Shown here: positions 55,667 through 63,126 of the stretch, piece after piece
Layout: every line of letters starts with the position of its first letter
Numbering within the stretch: position 1 is the stretch's first letter
Assembly (NCBI RefSeq): GCF_001412595.2
Contig: NZ_CP012640.2
Coordinates: forward strand, 2,232,001-2,296,000
Reading direction: 5' to 3'
Origin: Massilia sp. WG5
Lineage (GTDB): Bacteria; Pseudomonadota; Gammaproteobacteria; Burkholderiales; Burkholderiaceae_D
DNA: 64,000 nt
Notes under the pieces: generated by a model
Told to the model about the DNA's origin: nothing
What the model saw: the letters and a program-made list of their open reading frames with translations, nothing else
The model's database searches: none
Translations under genes and position numbers: made by a program

Positions 55667-57463
55667 ATGGACGCCACCGCCTCGAAGCAGGCCCGTCCCA
55701 GGGCGCTCGACCTGCAGGCCATCTTCTCCTGGCTGCTGGCCGACGGCATCGTCGACAAGTCGACGGTCAAGCCGCACTTCGCCGAGGCCCAGGGCATCCT
55801 GAAGAATGCGGTCGGCGCCATGCATCCGCTGACGGCGGTCGCGCAGTGCAAGATCGTCTCGGGCAAGGCGCCGCACAGGCTGCTGACCCTGGACCTGCTG
55901 ACCGAGTGGTGCGCCGGCAAGGTCGGCCTGCCTTTTCTGCGCATCGACCCCTTGAAGATCGACTTCACCAAGGTCGCGGACGTGATGTCGGCCAGCTATG
56001 CAGCGCGCTTCAACATCCTGCCGGTCGAGCTCAAGGGCGATGCCCTGGTGGTGGCGACCGCCGATCCCTACCACACCGAATGGCGGGACGAGATCGGCCG
56101 CATCTCGCGCCGGCGCATCGAGCTGGTGCTGGCGAATCCGCTCGACATCGCCCAGTACATCTCGCAGTTCTTCAGCCTTGCCAAGTCGATCCGCGACGCC
56201 AACAAGTCCAGCGGCCAGGACCTCGCGCTGCGCAACAACTTCGAACAGCTGGTCGAACTCGGCAAGGCAAACAAGCAGGTCGACGCCAACGACCAGCACA
56301 TCGTCAACATCGTCGACTGGCTGTGGAGCTACGCCTTCGACCAGCGCGCTTCCGATATCCACCTGGAACCGAAGCGCGATGCCGGCGTGATCCGCTTCCG
56401 CATCGACGGCGTGCTGCACCAGGTCTACCAGGTGCCGGCCGTGGTGATGATCGCGATGACCGCGCGCATCAAGCTGCTGGGCCGCATGGACGTGATCGAG
56501 AAACGCCGGCCGCAGGATGGCCGCATCAAGACCAAGACCGGCGCCGGCCAGGAGGTCGAGCTGCGCCTGTCGACGATGCCGACCGCCTTCGGTGAAAAAC
56601 TGGTGATGCGCATCTTCGATCCGGAAGTGGTCGTCAAGACGCTGCCGGAACTGGGCTTCCCGCCCGACGACGCCCAGCGCTGGGACGCGCTCACCAAACG
56701 CCCGCACGGCATCATCCTGGTGACGGGACCGACCGGCTCGGGCAAGACCACGACCCTGTACACGACCCTGAAGGCGCTGGCCACCAGCGAGGTGAACGTC
56801 TGCACGGTCGAGGACCCGATCGAGATGGTGGAAGCCTCATTCAACCAGATGCAGGTCCAGCCCGGCATCGACCTGTCCTTCGCGGACGGCGTGCGCGCCC
56901 TGATGCGCCAGGATCCGGACATCATCATGGTCGGCGAGATCCGCGACCTGGAAACGGCCGAGATGGCGATCCAGGCGGCGCTGACCGGCCACCTGGTGCT
57001 GTCGACCCTGCACACCAACGACGCGCCGTCGAGCGTGATGCGCCTGCTGGAGCTGGGCGTGCCTTATTACCTGCTGGGCTCGACCCTGAGCGGCATCATG
57101 GCCCAGCGCCTGGTGCGCACGCTGTGCACGCATTGCAAAAGCCCGGACGGGGAACTGTCCGACGAGATCTGGGACAGCATGGTCGGGAGCCTGAAGATCC
57201 CGAAGCCGGCCACCGTATACCGCCCGGTCGGCTGCCCGGAATGCCGCCAGACCGGCTTCCGCGGCCGCACCGGCATCTATGAACTGGCGACGGTGACGGA
57301 AGCCTTCTCGCATCTGATCCGCGAAGTGACGGACCTGGCGGCGCTGCGCCGGCAAAGCGTGGCGGACGGCATGAAACCGCTGCGCATCGCCGGCGCCTAC
57401 AAGATCGTGGAAGGGGTGACGACGGCGGAAGAGGTGCTGAAGGTCAGCTCTGCCCTCTCCTAG
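55667..57463 (+). CDS. GspE/PulE family ATPase
   Basis: A 598-residue secretion or pilus ATPase of the GspE/PilB type. It has an MshEN-like N-terminal domain, Walker A GPTGSGKTTT (354-363), Asp box TVEDPIEM, Walker B DIIMVGEIRD, His box TGHLVLSTLHTND and a four-cysteine zinc motif, CTHC...CPECRQTGFRGRTG. It lacks any secretin, pseudopilin or membrane platform gene beside it, so it may work as an orphan ATPase. It is coupled to the upstream spermidine-synthase-like gene. Confidence 0.88.
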   Translation: MDATASKQARPRALDLQAIFSWLLADGIVDKSTVKPHFAEAQGILKNAVGAMHPLTAVAQCKIVSGKAPHRLLTLDLLTEWCAGKVGLPFLRIDPLKIDFTKVADVMSASYAARFNILPVELKGDALVVATADPYHTEWRDEIGRISRRRIELVLANPLDIAQYISQFFSLAKSIRDANKSSGQDLALRNNFEQLVELGKANKQVDANDQHIVNIVDWLWSYAFDQRASDIHLEPKRDAGVIRFRIDGVLHQVYQVPAVVMIAMTARIKLLGRMDVIEKRRPQDGRIKTKTGAGQEVELRLSTMPTAFGEKLVMRIFDPEVVVKTLPELGFPPDDAQRWDALTKRPHGIILVTGPTGSGKTTTLYTTLKALATSEVNVCTVEDPIEMVEASFNQMQVQPGIDLSFADGVRALMRQDPDIIMVGEIRDLETAEMAIQAALTGHLVLSTLHTNDAPSSVMRLLELGVPYYLLGSTLSGIMAQRLVRTLCTHCKSPDGELSDEIWDSMVGSLKIPKPATVYRPVGCPECRQTGFRGRTGIYELATVTEAFSHLIREVTDLAALRRQSVADGMKPLRIAGAYKIVEGVTTAEEVLKVSSALS

Positions 57464-57517
57464 AACAGATACCTCTGGCGCAAATCAAAACCGCCCGCTA
57501 TAATGCGTGCCTTCTTC

Positions 57518-57593
57518 GGGTCGTTAGCTCAGTTGGTAGAGCAGCGGACTTTTAATCCGTTGGTCGCAGGTTCGAGCCCCGCACGGCCTACCA
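57518..57593 (+). tRNA. tRNA-Lys (TTT), first copy
   Basis: A 76-base tRNA with encoded CCA. The anticodon TTT is at 57551-57553. The acceptor has GGGTCGT paired with ACGGCCT (two G-U wobbles). A TATAAT box lies at 57499-57504. It is identical to the copy at 59620-59695. Confidence 0.98.
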
Positions 57594-57606
57594 AAGATCT
57601 CGTGTC

Positions 57607-57645
57607 AACACATACGCCAGCCTTCGAGCTGGCGTTTGTGTTTTT
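57607..57645 (+). terminator. Terminator of first tRNA-Lys
   Basis: ACGCCAGC (57614-57621) pairs with GCTGGCGT (57628-57635), extended by ACACA/TGTGT, followed by TTTTT. Confidence 0.88.
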
Positions 57646-57662
57646 GGCGCTTGTCTCAGCAC

Positions 57663-59237
57663 TTACTTCGCATAGATCGCCTCGTTATCGAGGTAATAGG
57701 TATCGCCCGTGCTGGAGTTCGGATTCAGCATCAGCACGATCTGGTTGACGGCGTTGTCGGCAGTTTCGCCGTCGATACGGTCGTTCACCAGGAACTTCAG
57801 GCGCTGCCAGCCGTTTTGCACCGTTGTCGTCGCCAGGTATTTCGAATGGCGGCCGGACGGATAGTTGGACGCGGTGGCGACCTTGTTGTTCTCGAGCTGG
57901 ATCAGGATCGGCGTTCCTACCGGCGCCGCGGTGTAGACGTCGAGGTAGAAGGCCTTGTCGCCGCGCACGAACGGGGCGGCGTCCGGAATCGCCGTGGTGG
58001 TTGCCGTGATCAGGTCATATTGCTGGGCGCTGCTGCGCACGTACTTGCCCACGGTGGTGGACGCATTCACCGTGTTCGGCGCGGGATTGGCGGCGCTCTG
58101 GTTGAAGGTGCCGGTCACCGTGGTGTAAGCCTGGTTGCGGGTGCCCTCGAAATCGTCCAGCACCAGCGACTTGGTCAGCACCGGCGACACCGCCACGTTG
58201 ACGGTCTTGGTAAAGCTGCCGCAGCTGTTCTTGACCGTGACGCTGACCGGGCCGCTGGCCGTGCCCCAGTTCACCGTCAGCGCGCTGCCGGTCGAGGTCT
58301 GGCCGGTCGGCGAAGTCCAGCTGTAGGTCGAGCCGCCGGCGCTGTCGTCGACCACCGTGTAGGTGGCGGCGCTGTTCGGCTCGACGATATGCTTGCCCGA
58401 AATGGACGGCTGCGGCACCGCATACGCGCGCACATAATCCACCTGCATGGTCTGCGGCAGCGCGGTGTCGTCCACCGTTCCGCCCAGGTTGCCGCCGACG
58501 GCCAGATTCAGAATCATGTAGTACTGATAATTCTCGAAGGTCCAGTCGGCCGGGTTCGCGAGGTCGGAAGGCGTCTTGGTCGCGAACAGCAGGTCGTCGA
58601 CGTACCAGCTGATCCGGTTGGTGGTCCACTCGACCGCGTAGACATGGAAGTCGTTGGCCCAGGTATCGGGCTGCTTGAGGATCTGGCTGCCCTGCTGTTG
58701 CGCGTTGGCGCTCGAGGGGCCATAGTGGATCGTGCCGAGCTGGAACATCGACTTCTGTCCGATCGCCTCCTGGATATCGATTTCGCCGCTGGCAGGCCAG
58801 GCCACCGTGGTGTTGGGCAGCATCCAGAACGCGGGCCACATGCCATGCCCGCCCGGAATCTTGATGCGCGCTTCGAAACGTCCATGCGTCCACTGGCCGC
58901 CGGCCGGCCGGTTCAGCGTGCGCAGCCGTGCCGAGGTGTACGATTTCGAGCCTACCCGCTGCTTCTTCGCGGTAATCGTCAGCAGGCCGTTGGCGACCGT
59001 GGCGTTGGCCGCCTGGTAGGACTGCAACTCGTTGTTGCCCCAGCCACATATCCCATAACTGCAACCGTCGCCGGTCTGGATTTCCCACTTGGTGGTATCG
59101 ACTGCCGTGCCGTTGAATTCATCGGCGAACAGCGGCGTGGTGCTCGGGCATTGCTGCGCGCTTGCGGCGGCGGCGGTCAATGCCAGAGCGGCAGCAAGCG
59201 CACCTGCGGGCAGCGCGCCGGGAAAACGATATGCCAT
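57663..59237 (-). CDS. Secreted GH16 endo-beta-1,3-glucanase with C-terminal PKD-like domain
   Basis: A 524-residue secreted enzyme. The signal peptide ends near residue 27 (ASA-Q). The GH16 catalytic motif is EIDIQE at 152-157, with both catalytic Glu residues and the central Asp; WPAFWMLPN and the lectin-like core support family GH16 (laminarinase type). Residues about 285-360 form a PKD/Ig-like domain and the last 150 a beta-rich putative carbohydrate-binding module. Start at ATG 59237 (MAYRFPGALP). A LacI-type operator lies 49 bases upstream. The gene is bracketed by identical tRNA-Lys genes. Confidence 0.9.
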   Translation of the reverse strand: MAYRFPGALPAGALAAALALTAAAASAQQCPSTTPLFADEFNGTAVDTTKWEIQTGDGCSYGICGWGNNELQSYQAANATVANGLLTITAKKQRVGSKSYTSARLRTLNRPAGGQWTHGRFEARIKIPGGHGMWPAFWMLPNTTVAWPASGEIDIQEAIGQKSMFQLGTIHYGPSSANAQQQGSQILKQPDTWANDFHVYAVEWTTNRISWYVDDLLFATKTPSDLANPADWTFENYQYYMILNLAVGGNLGGTVDDTALPQTMQVDYVRAYAVPQPSISGKHIVEPNSAATYTVVDDSAGGSTYSWTSPTGQTSTGSALTVNWGTASGPVSVTVKNSCGSFTKTVNVAVSPVLTKSLVLDDFEGTRNQAYTTVTGTFNQSAANPAPNTVNASTTVGKYVRSSAQQYDLITATTTAIPDAAPFVRGDKAFYLDVYTAAPVGTPILIQLENNKVATASNYPSGRHSKYLATTTVQNGWQRLKFLVNDRIDGETADNAVNQIVLMLNPNSSTGDTYYLDNEAIYAK

Positions 59238-59285
59238 GCTTAGTCTCCAAATTTGATGATTTGTTATGAGCCGCCTCCGCGGCGC

Positions 59286-59309
59286 ATGATTGGAAACGAT
59301 TCCAATCAT
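59286..59309. promoter_or_regulatory. LacI-type operator
   Basis: ATGATTGGAA-ACGA-TTCCAATCAT is a 24-base palindrome with a central CG, the shape of LacI-family operators (TGGAAACG-type half-sites). It lies upstream of the minus-strand glucanase start and could allow induction by glucan-derived sugars. No lacI-type gene is in the window. Confidence 0.65.
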
Positions 59310-59351
59310 GCATATGCAGTGTGGACTGAAGCGTTGCAGGTGTCAAAAGGA

Positions 59352-59570
59352 ATGTGAGGCGTCAAGGAAAATCAGCGGCGGGAACGCCAGGCGGGCGGGA
59401 CGAACCGCTATGCCTCGCCCGATGGCAAGATCGCGATCCGCTTCGAGACCGGCATCTACAAGGAGCGCATCCTGCTCGAGCAGGACCGTCCCATCGGCCA
59501 GCAGGATGCGATCCGCCTCGCGATGCATGCGCGTCCGGGTCGTGGCGGCGCCGACCGGGATTTTTTTGGC
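59352..59570 (+). pseudogene. Broken coding fragment with ATG-TGA at its start
   Basis: In the frame whose codon at 59352 is ATG, the next codon is TGA and then the frame runs open to about 59640 with strongly GC-biased third positions; the readable part contains SPDGKIAIRFETGIYKERIL and QDRPIGQQDAIRLAMHARPG. The start may be at another frame joined by an indel. This is a decayed gene or one hit by a sequencing error; I cannot assign a family. Confidence 0.45.
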
Positions 59571-59619
59571 TCGAAAGGGCTTAGCAAAATACCGCTGAGC
59601 CGCTATAATGGCTGTCTTC

Positions 59620-59695
59620 GGGTCGTTAGCTCAGTTGGTAGAGCAGCGGACTTTTAATCCGTTGGTCGCAGGTTCGAGCCCCGCACGGCCTACCA
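59620..59695 (+). tRNA. tRNA-Lys (TTT), second copy
   Basis: Identical over 76 bases, including CCA, to the copy at 57518. The TATAAT box at 59604-59609 and the adjacent CTTCGGG before the tRNA also match, so promoter and tRNA were duplicated together. It marks the border of the accessory segment. Confidence 0.98.
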
Positions 59696-59715
59696 CGAAT
59701 TTGCAGTATCAAATC

Positions 59716-59749
59716 AAGGCGTTACGAGTGATCGTGACGCCTTTTTTTG
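59716..59749 (+). terminator. Terminator of second tRNA-Lys
   Basis: AAGGCGTTACGA (59716-59727) pairs with TCGTGACGCCTT (59732-59743) with one U-G pair, then continues into a run of T residues. Confidence 0.92.
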
Positions 59750-59774
59750 TGCCTGCGGCAGTCCTCTCTTCTAC

Positions 59775-59930
59775 CTACTGTGCCGTATTTGTGACGCGCA
59801 GCAGTTCGTCTACTACCGCCGTGTGACGCGCCATCTGTGCCGGCGTTAGGTGCGCGTACCGCCACACCATCGCGGCCGACTTGCGGCCGCCCCCCATCTC
59901 CTGCAGGTCGTACAAAAGCGCACGCGACCT
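59775..59930 (-). pseudogene. C-terminal remnant of a tyrosine recombinase (integrase)
   Basis: Read on the minus strand, this piece gives LLYDLQEMGGGRKSAAMVWRYAHLTPAQMARHTAVVDE... to a TAG at 59775-59777. LYDLQEMGG, the RYAHLTP segment with the catalytic tyrosine, and the tail match the end of phage-type integrases. Upstream (higher coordinates) the frame is closed by a stop just beyond 59930 and the Arg and His catalytic boxes are missing, so the gene is truncated. It lies 80 bases from tRNA-Lys, the classic integrase position at a tRNA island edge. Confidence 0.78.
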
Positions 59931-60497
59931 GCGTCAGGTCACGGAGCCTCTTGGCCTTTGCTAAGGCAACAGCGGCCGGACTATGCCGACAGCAGTGCTG
60001 GGACAAGAATGCATCGACTTCAAGGATGAACGGACGATCGAACGTTCACCGCGATCCGTGAACGCCAAACGCAGTCAAAGAATGAAGACGTCTACAGCTA
60101 CATGCTGCGGTAGCGGCGATATTGAAGAAGGAAATTTACACGAACTTTACTTACGGACGTCCTAGGACAACATTCACTCAACGATATGTGCTTTCACGCC
60201 AAAGGCGTTTCCCTATGCTTGCGATGGTGGAGTGGGAAAATCCATAAGGCTCGCTAGCTTGACCTTTAATTTGGCAAGGATAAGCCAGTATCAACAGGTG
60301 TGCGCATCTGATGAGCTCGGCTTGATATCACTCAACGGCGGGTCACCAGTCCGATCATGCTTCACCACTCAGCCAGCATCCGATGTACGAATACAAAGCC
60401 GAGCCCGCTTCTTGCTTTTGGTCAAGGTCGCCGTAGACCTGTTGGCTACCTTAGCCGATGGAAATTCTGATACCTGATAAGCCATCGGAGGCAACAC

Positions 60498-63125
60498 ATG
60501 GGCGAAAGCCAAGCGATCGCGGCGGGAGCTGCGCTATCGGCGTTCAGTCTCAATGCGCAGCACGACCGCCTGCTGCGCCTGGAATTCCCTCACAACGATG
60601 GCCCCGACCGCATTCTCCTGTCCAACCGCTTGAAAGCGCACGAGGAAGTCTCGCGCTGCTTCCGCTTCGAGGTCGAACTACTGTCGGATGACGCACAGAT
60701 TCGCCTGAAAGCGATGATGGGCAGAATGGTCACGATCTCGCTGGTGCGCGAAGATGGCTCACTGCGCTACTTCAACGGCTACGTCACCGAGTTCCGCTTC
60801 CTACGCGCCGACGGCGGCTTCGCCTTCTATCACATGGTGCTCGAACCGTGGCTGGCTTTCGCCAGGCTGCGCAAGGACAACCGTTCATTCCTCGGTAAGA
60901 GCGTCATCGAAATTACCGAACTCACCCTTGCGCATTACCGCCAGTCCGACTGGCATCCGGTCCTCGCGGGAGAGTATCCGCGCCTGACCTGCGCCAACCA
61001 GTATGACGAGACCGACTACAACCACCTGCACCGGCGCTGGGAGGAATACGGGCTGCACTATTACTACGAGCACCGGGCAGACGGGCACTCGCTCTTGCTC
61101 TGCGACCGCAGCACACTCGCCCAGCCCATCGACCCGACCGGGATCGACGACTCGGGCGAAATCCCATTCCGCGATCAGGCCGGCTCGCTCGAACACGACG
61201 GCATCCGAGAATGGAGCGCGGTGCGTCGGCTCGGCTCCGGCCAGACGACCCTGGCCAGCTTCGACTACAAGAACCCGGTGGCGCAGCGCTCGACCGCCGA
61301 GTCTCTGAACAACCAGGGCGACGTCTACCCTTACGAAATCTACGAGAACACGGGTGCGTACGGTTTCCGCACCCATGACGAAGGCGAACGCCTCGCCCAG
61401 CAGCGCATGGGCGAGCGCGACGCGAACACGCAGACCTTCGAAGCCCGGGGCAACGATCGTACCGTCCAGCCGGGCCGGTGCTTCAAGCTCGGCGGCCATT
61501 TTAGCGCCGAGCTGCAGGTTCCGAAGCGCGGCGAACCAGCCAAGCCCAGCATCCGTGACCGCGACTACCTCATCCTCTCCGTCGACCACGAAGCTAGCAA
61601 CAACTACCAGGCGAGAGCAGGCGCGCCATCGCACTACGAGAACAGCTTCCGCTGCGTGCGCAAGGACATCCAGTGGCGCCCGGGACGGCACTACAACAGC
61701 CAGCCCTGCACCTACCCCGGCATTCAGACCGCCATCGTGGTCGGCCCGGCCGGCGCCGAGATCCACACCGACGGCTACGGGCGGGTCAAGGTGCAATTCC
61801 ACTGGGACCGGCTGGGCAGCTACGACGAGAACAGCTCGCCCTGGCTGCGCGTGATGGCGCCGAGCGCCGGCGTCGAGTTTGGGAATATCCGCCTGCCGCG
61901 GGTGGGCGAGGAAGTGGGAGTAGCCTTTGTCAATGGGAACATCGACCGCCCGGTCATTCTGGGCGCGCTGTACAACCACACCCACATGCCGCCGTGGCAA
62001 TTGCCGGAGCAGCAGGCCCTGAGCGGTCTGCGCAGCCGGGAGCTGCTGGCGGGCGAAGCGAGCGAACGCGGCAATCACCTGGTGCTGGACGATACGCCAG
62101 GCAAGATCCAGGCGCAGTTGAAGAGCGATCATCAGTGCAGCCAGCTGTCGCTCGGACACATCACTCGCATCGAGGACACTAGCGGACGCAAGGACGCGCG
62201 CGGCGAAGGCTGGGAAATCGCTACCGATGCCTGGGGCGTTGCCCGGGCCGGAAAAGGCATGCTGATCACCACTGAAGCGCGCCCCAACGCGACCTCCGAG
62301 GTTAAGGACATGGGCGAAATCCTTCAACGTCTCGCCTCCGCCGAAGAATGGCAAAAGAACCATGCGAAAGTAGCGGAAAAAAACCGGGCACAGGAAAACG
62401 GCCAGCAATCATGCGTAGCGGCCTCGGTCAAGGCGCAAAACGACGCGGTTAGGGGTGATGGCAGTTCCGCAAAACGCAGCTTCCCCGAACTCGCCGAGCC
62501 CCATTTGATACTGGCGAGCGCCGCTGGAATTGCCACTACCACGGCTCAGTCTACGCACATCGCAAGCGAAGGCGACACCGCGATCACAACGGGGAAAAGC
62601 GTCGCGATTGCAGCCGGTGACGGTTTCTTCGCGAGTGTCGTCACGACGCTCCGCCTGTTCGTTCAACGAGCTGGCATGAAGCTGATTGCTGTGGCAGGCG
62701 ATATCGACGTGCAGACCCTCTCCGACAGTATCAATTTGTTCGCGAAATTGAACATTACACAAACGGGGAATCGAATTGTTATCAATGCCAAGGAAGACAT
62801 CGTCATCAACGGCGGTGGCAGCTACGTCAAGTTCAGTAAGGCCGGAATTGAACACGGTACAACCGGCACATTTGTGGCCCACGCCGCCTCCCATAGCCTC
62901 ACCGATCCAAAGAGCCTCGCACTGGCCTCAAATGAAATGGAAAAGGGCCACTTCGATCAGACCCCGATCTTGCGCGATCTCGATGGACCGTTAGCAAATC
63001 GCAAGTTCGAACTGATGCGCGAAGATGGAACGATCATCAGGGGCATGACCGATGCCGAGGGTCGTATGCCGATACAAAAAGGCATAGATATGGCAACTGC
63101 CAAATTAAGAATATTGGGCGAATAA
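60498..63125 (+). CDS. vgrG: Type VI secretion spike protein VgrG (TssI)
   Basis: An 875-residue VgrG. The N-terminal gp27-like domain starts LLRLEFPHNDGPDRILLSNRLKAHEEVSRCFRFEVELL; the gp5 OB-fold domain (DGYGRVKVQFHWDRLG; SPWLRVMAPSAGVEFGNIRLPRVGEEVGVAFVNGN) is near residues 425-480; DUF2345 follows, and the last 55 residues form a small extension (ILRDLDGPLANRKFELMREDGTIIRGMTDAEGR). GGAGG six bases upstream fixes the start. The C-terminal third is less GC-rich than the first part. It is directly followed by a lipase-like gene. Confidence 0.95.
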   Translation: MGESQAIAAGAALSAFSLNAQHDRLLRLEFPHNDGPDRILLSNRLKAHEEVSRCFRFEVELLSDDAQIRLKAMMGRMVTISLVREDGSLRYFNGYVTEFRFLRADGGFAFYHMVLEPWLAFARLRKDNRSFLGKSVIEITELTLAHYRQSDWHPVLAGEYPRLTCANQYDETDYNHLHRRWEEYGLHYYYEHRADGHSLLLCDRSTLAQPIDPTGIDDSGEIPFRDQAGSLEHDGIREWSAVRRLGSGQTTLASFDYKNPVAQRSTAESLNNQGDVYPYEIYENTGAYGFRTHDEGERLAQQRMGERDANTQTFEARGNDRTVQPGRCFKLGGHFSAELQVPKRGEPAKPSIRDRDYLILSVDHEASNNYQARAGAPSHYENSFRCVRKDIQWRPGRHYNSQPCTYPGIQTAIVVGPAGAEIHTDGYGRVKVQFHWDRLGSYDENSSPWLRVMAPSAGVEFGNIRLPRVGEEVGVAFVNGNIDRPVILGALYNHTHMPPWQLPEQQALSGLRSRELLAGEASERGNHLVLDDTPGKIQAQLKSDHQCSQLSLGHITRIEDTSGRKDARGEGWEIATDAWGVARAGKGMLITTEARPNATSEVKDMGEILQRLASAEEWQKNHAKVAEKNRAQENGQQSCVAASVKAQNDAVRGDGSSAKRSFPELAEPHLILASAAGIATTTAQSTHIASEGDTAITTGKSVAIAAGDGFFASVVTTLRLFVQRAGMKLIAVAGDIDVQTLSDSINLFAKLNITQTGNRIVINAKEDIVINGGGSYVKFSKAGIEHGTTGTFVAHAASHSLTDPKSLALASNEMEKGHFDQTPILRDLDGPLANRKFELMREDGTIIRGMTDAEGRMPIQKGIDMATAKLRILGE

Positions 63126-63126
63126 A

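Larger units (their letters stand above)
59696..60497. other. Intergenic region between tRNA-Lys and vgrG
   Basis: About 800 bases holding the tRNA terminator, a recombinase remnant (59775-59912), and then roughly 550 bases (59930-60480) with no convincing gene: small open frames there lack ribosome-binding sites or codon bias. I looked for a sigma54 promoter for vgrG (GG-N10-GC) and found none. Confidence 0.6.

Noticed and set aside
60232..60477. An 81-codon open frame upstream of vgrG
   Set aside because: No ribosome-binding site, no codon bias, no recognisable motif; the region reads as intergenic.
59930..60480. Sigma54 promoter for vgrG
   Set aside because: No GG-N10-GC pair with the right flanks was found; TTTGGCAAGGATAAGCC has the wrong spacing.
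60885..62408. A 507-codon minus-strand frame opposite vgrG
   Set aside because: Shadow frame; VgrG domains occupy the plus strand.
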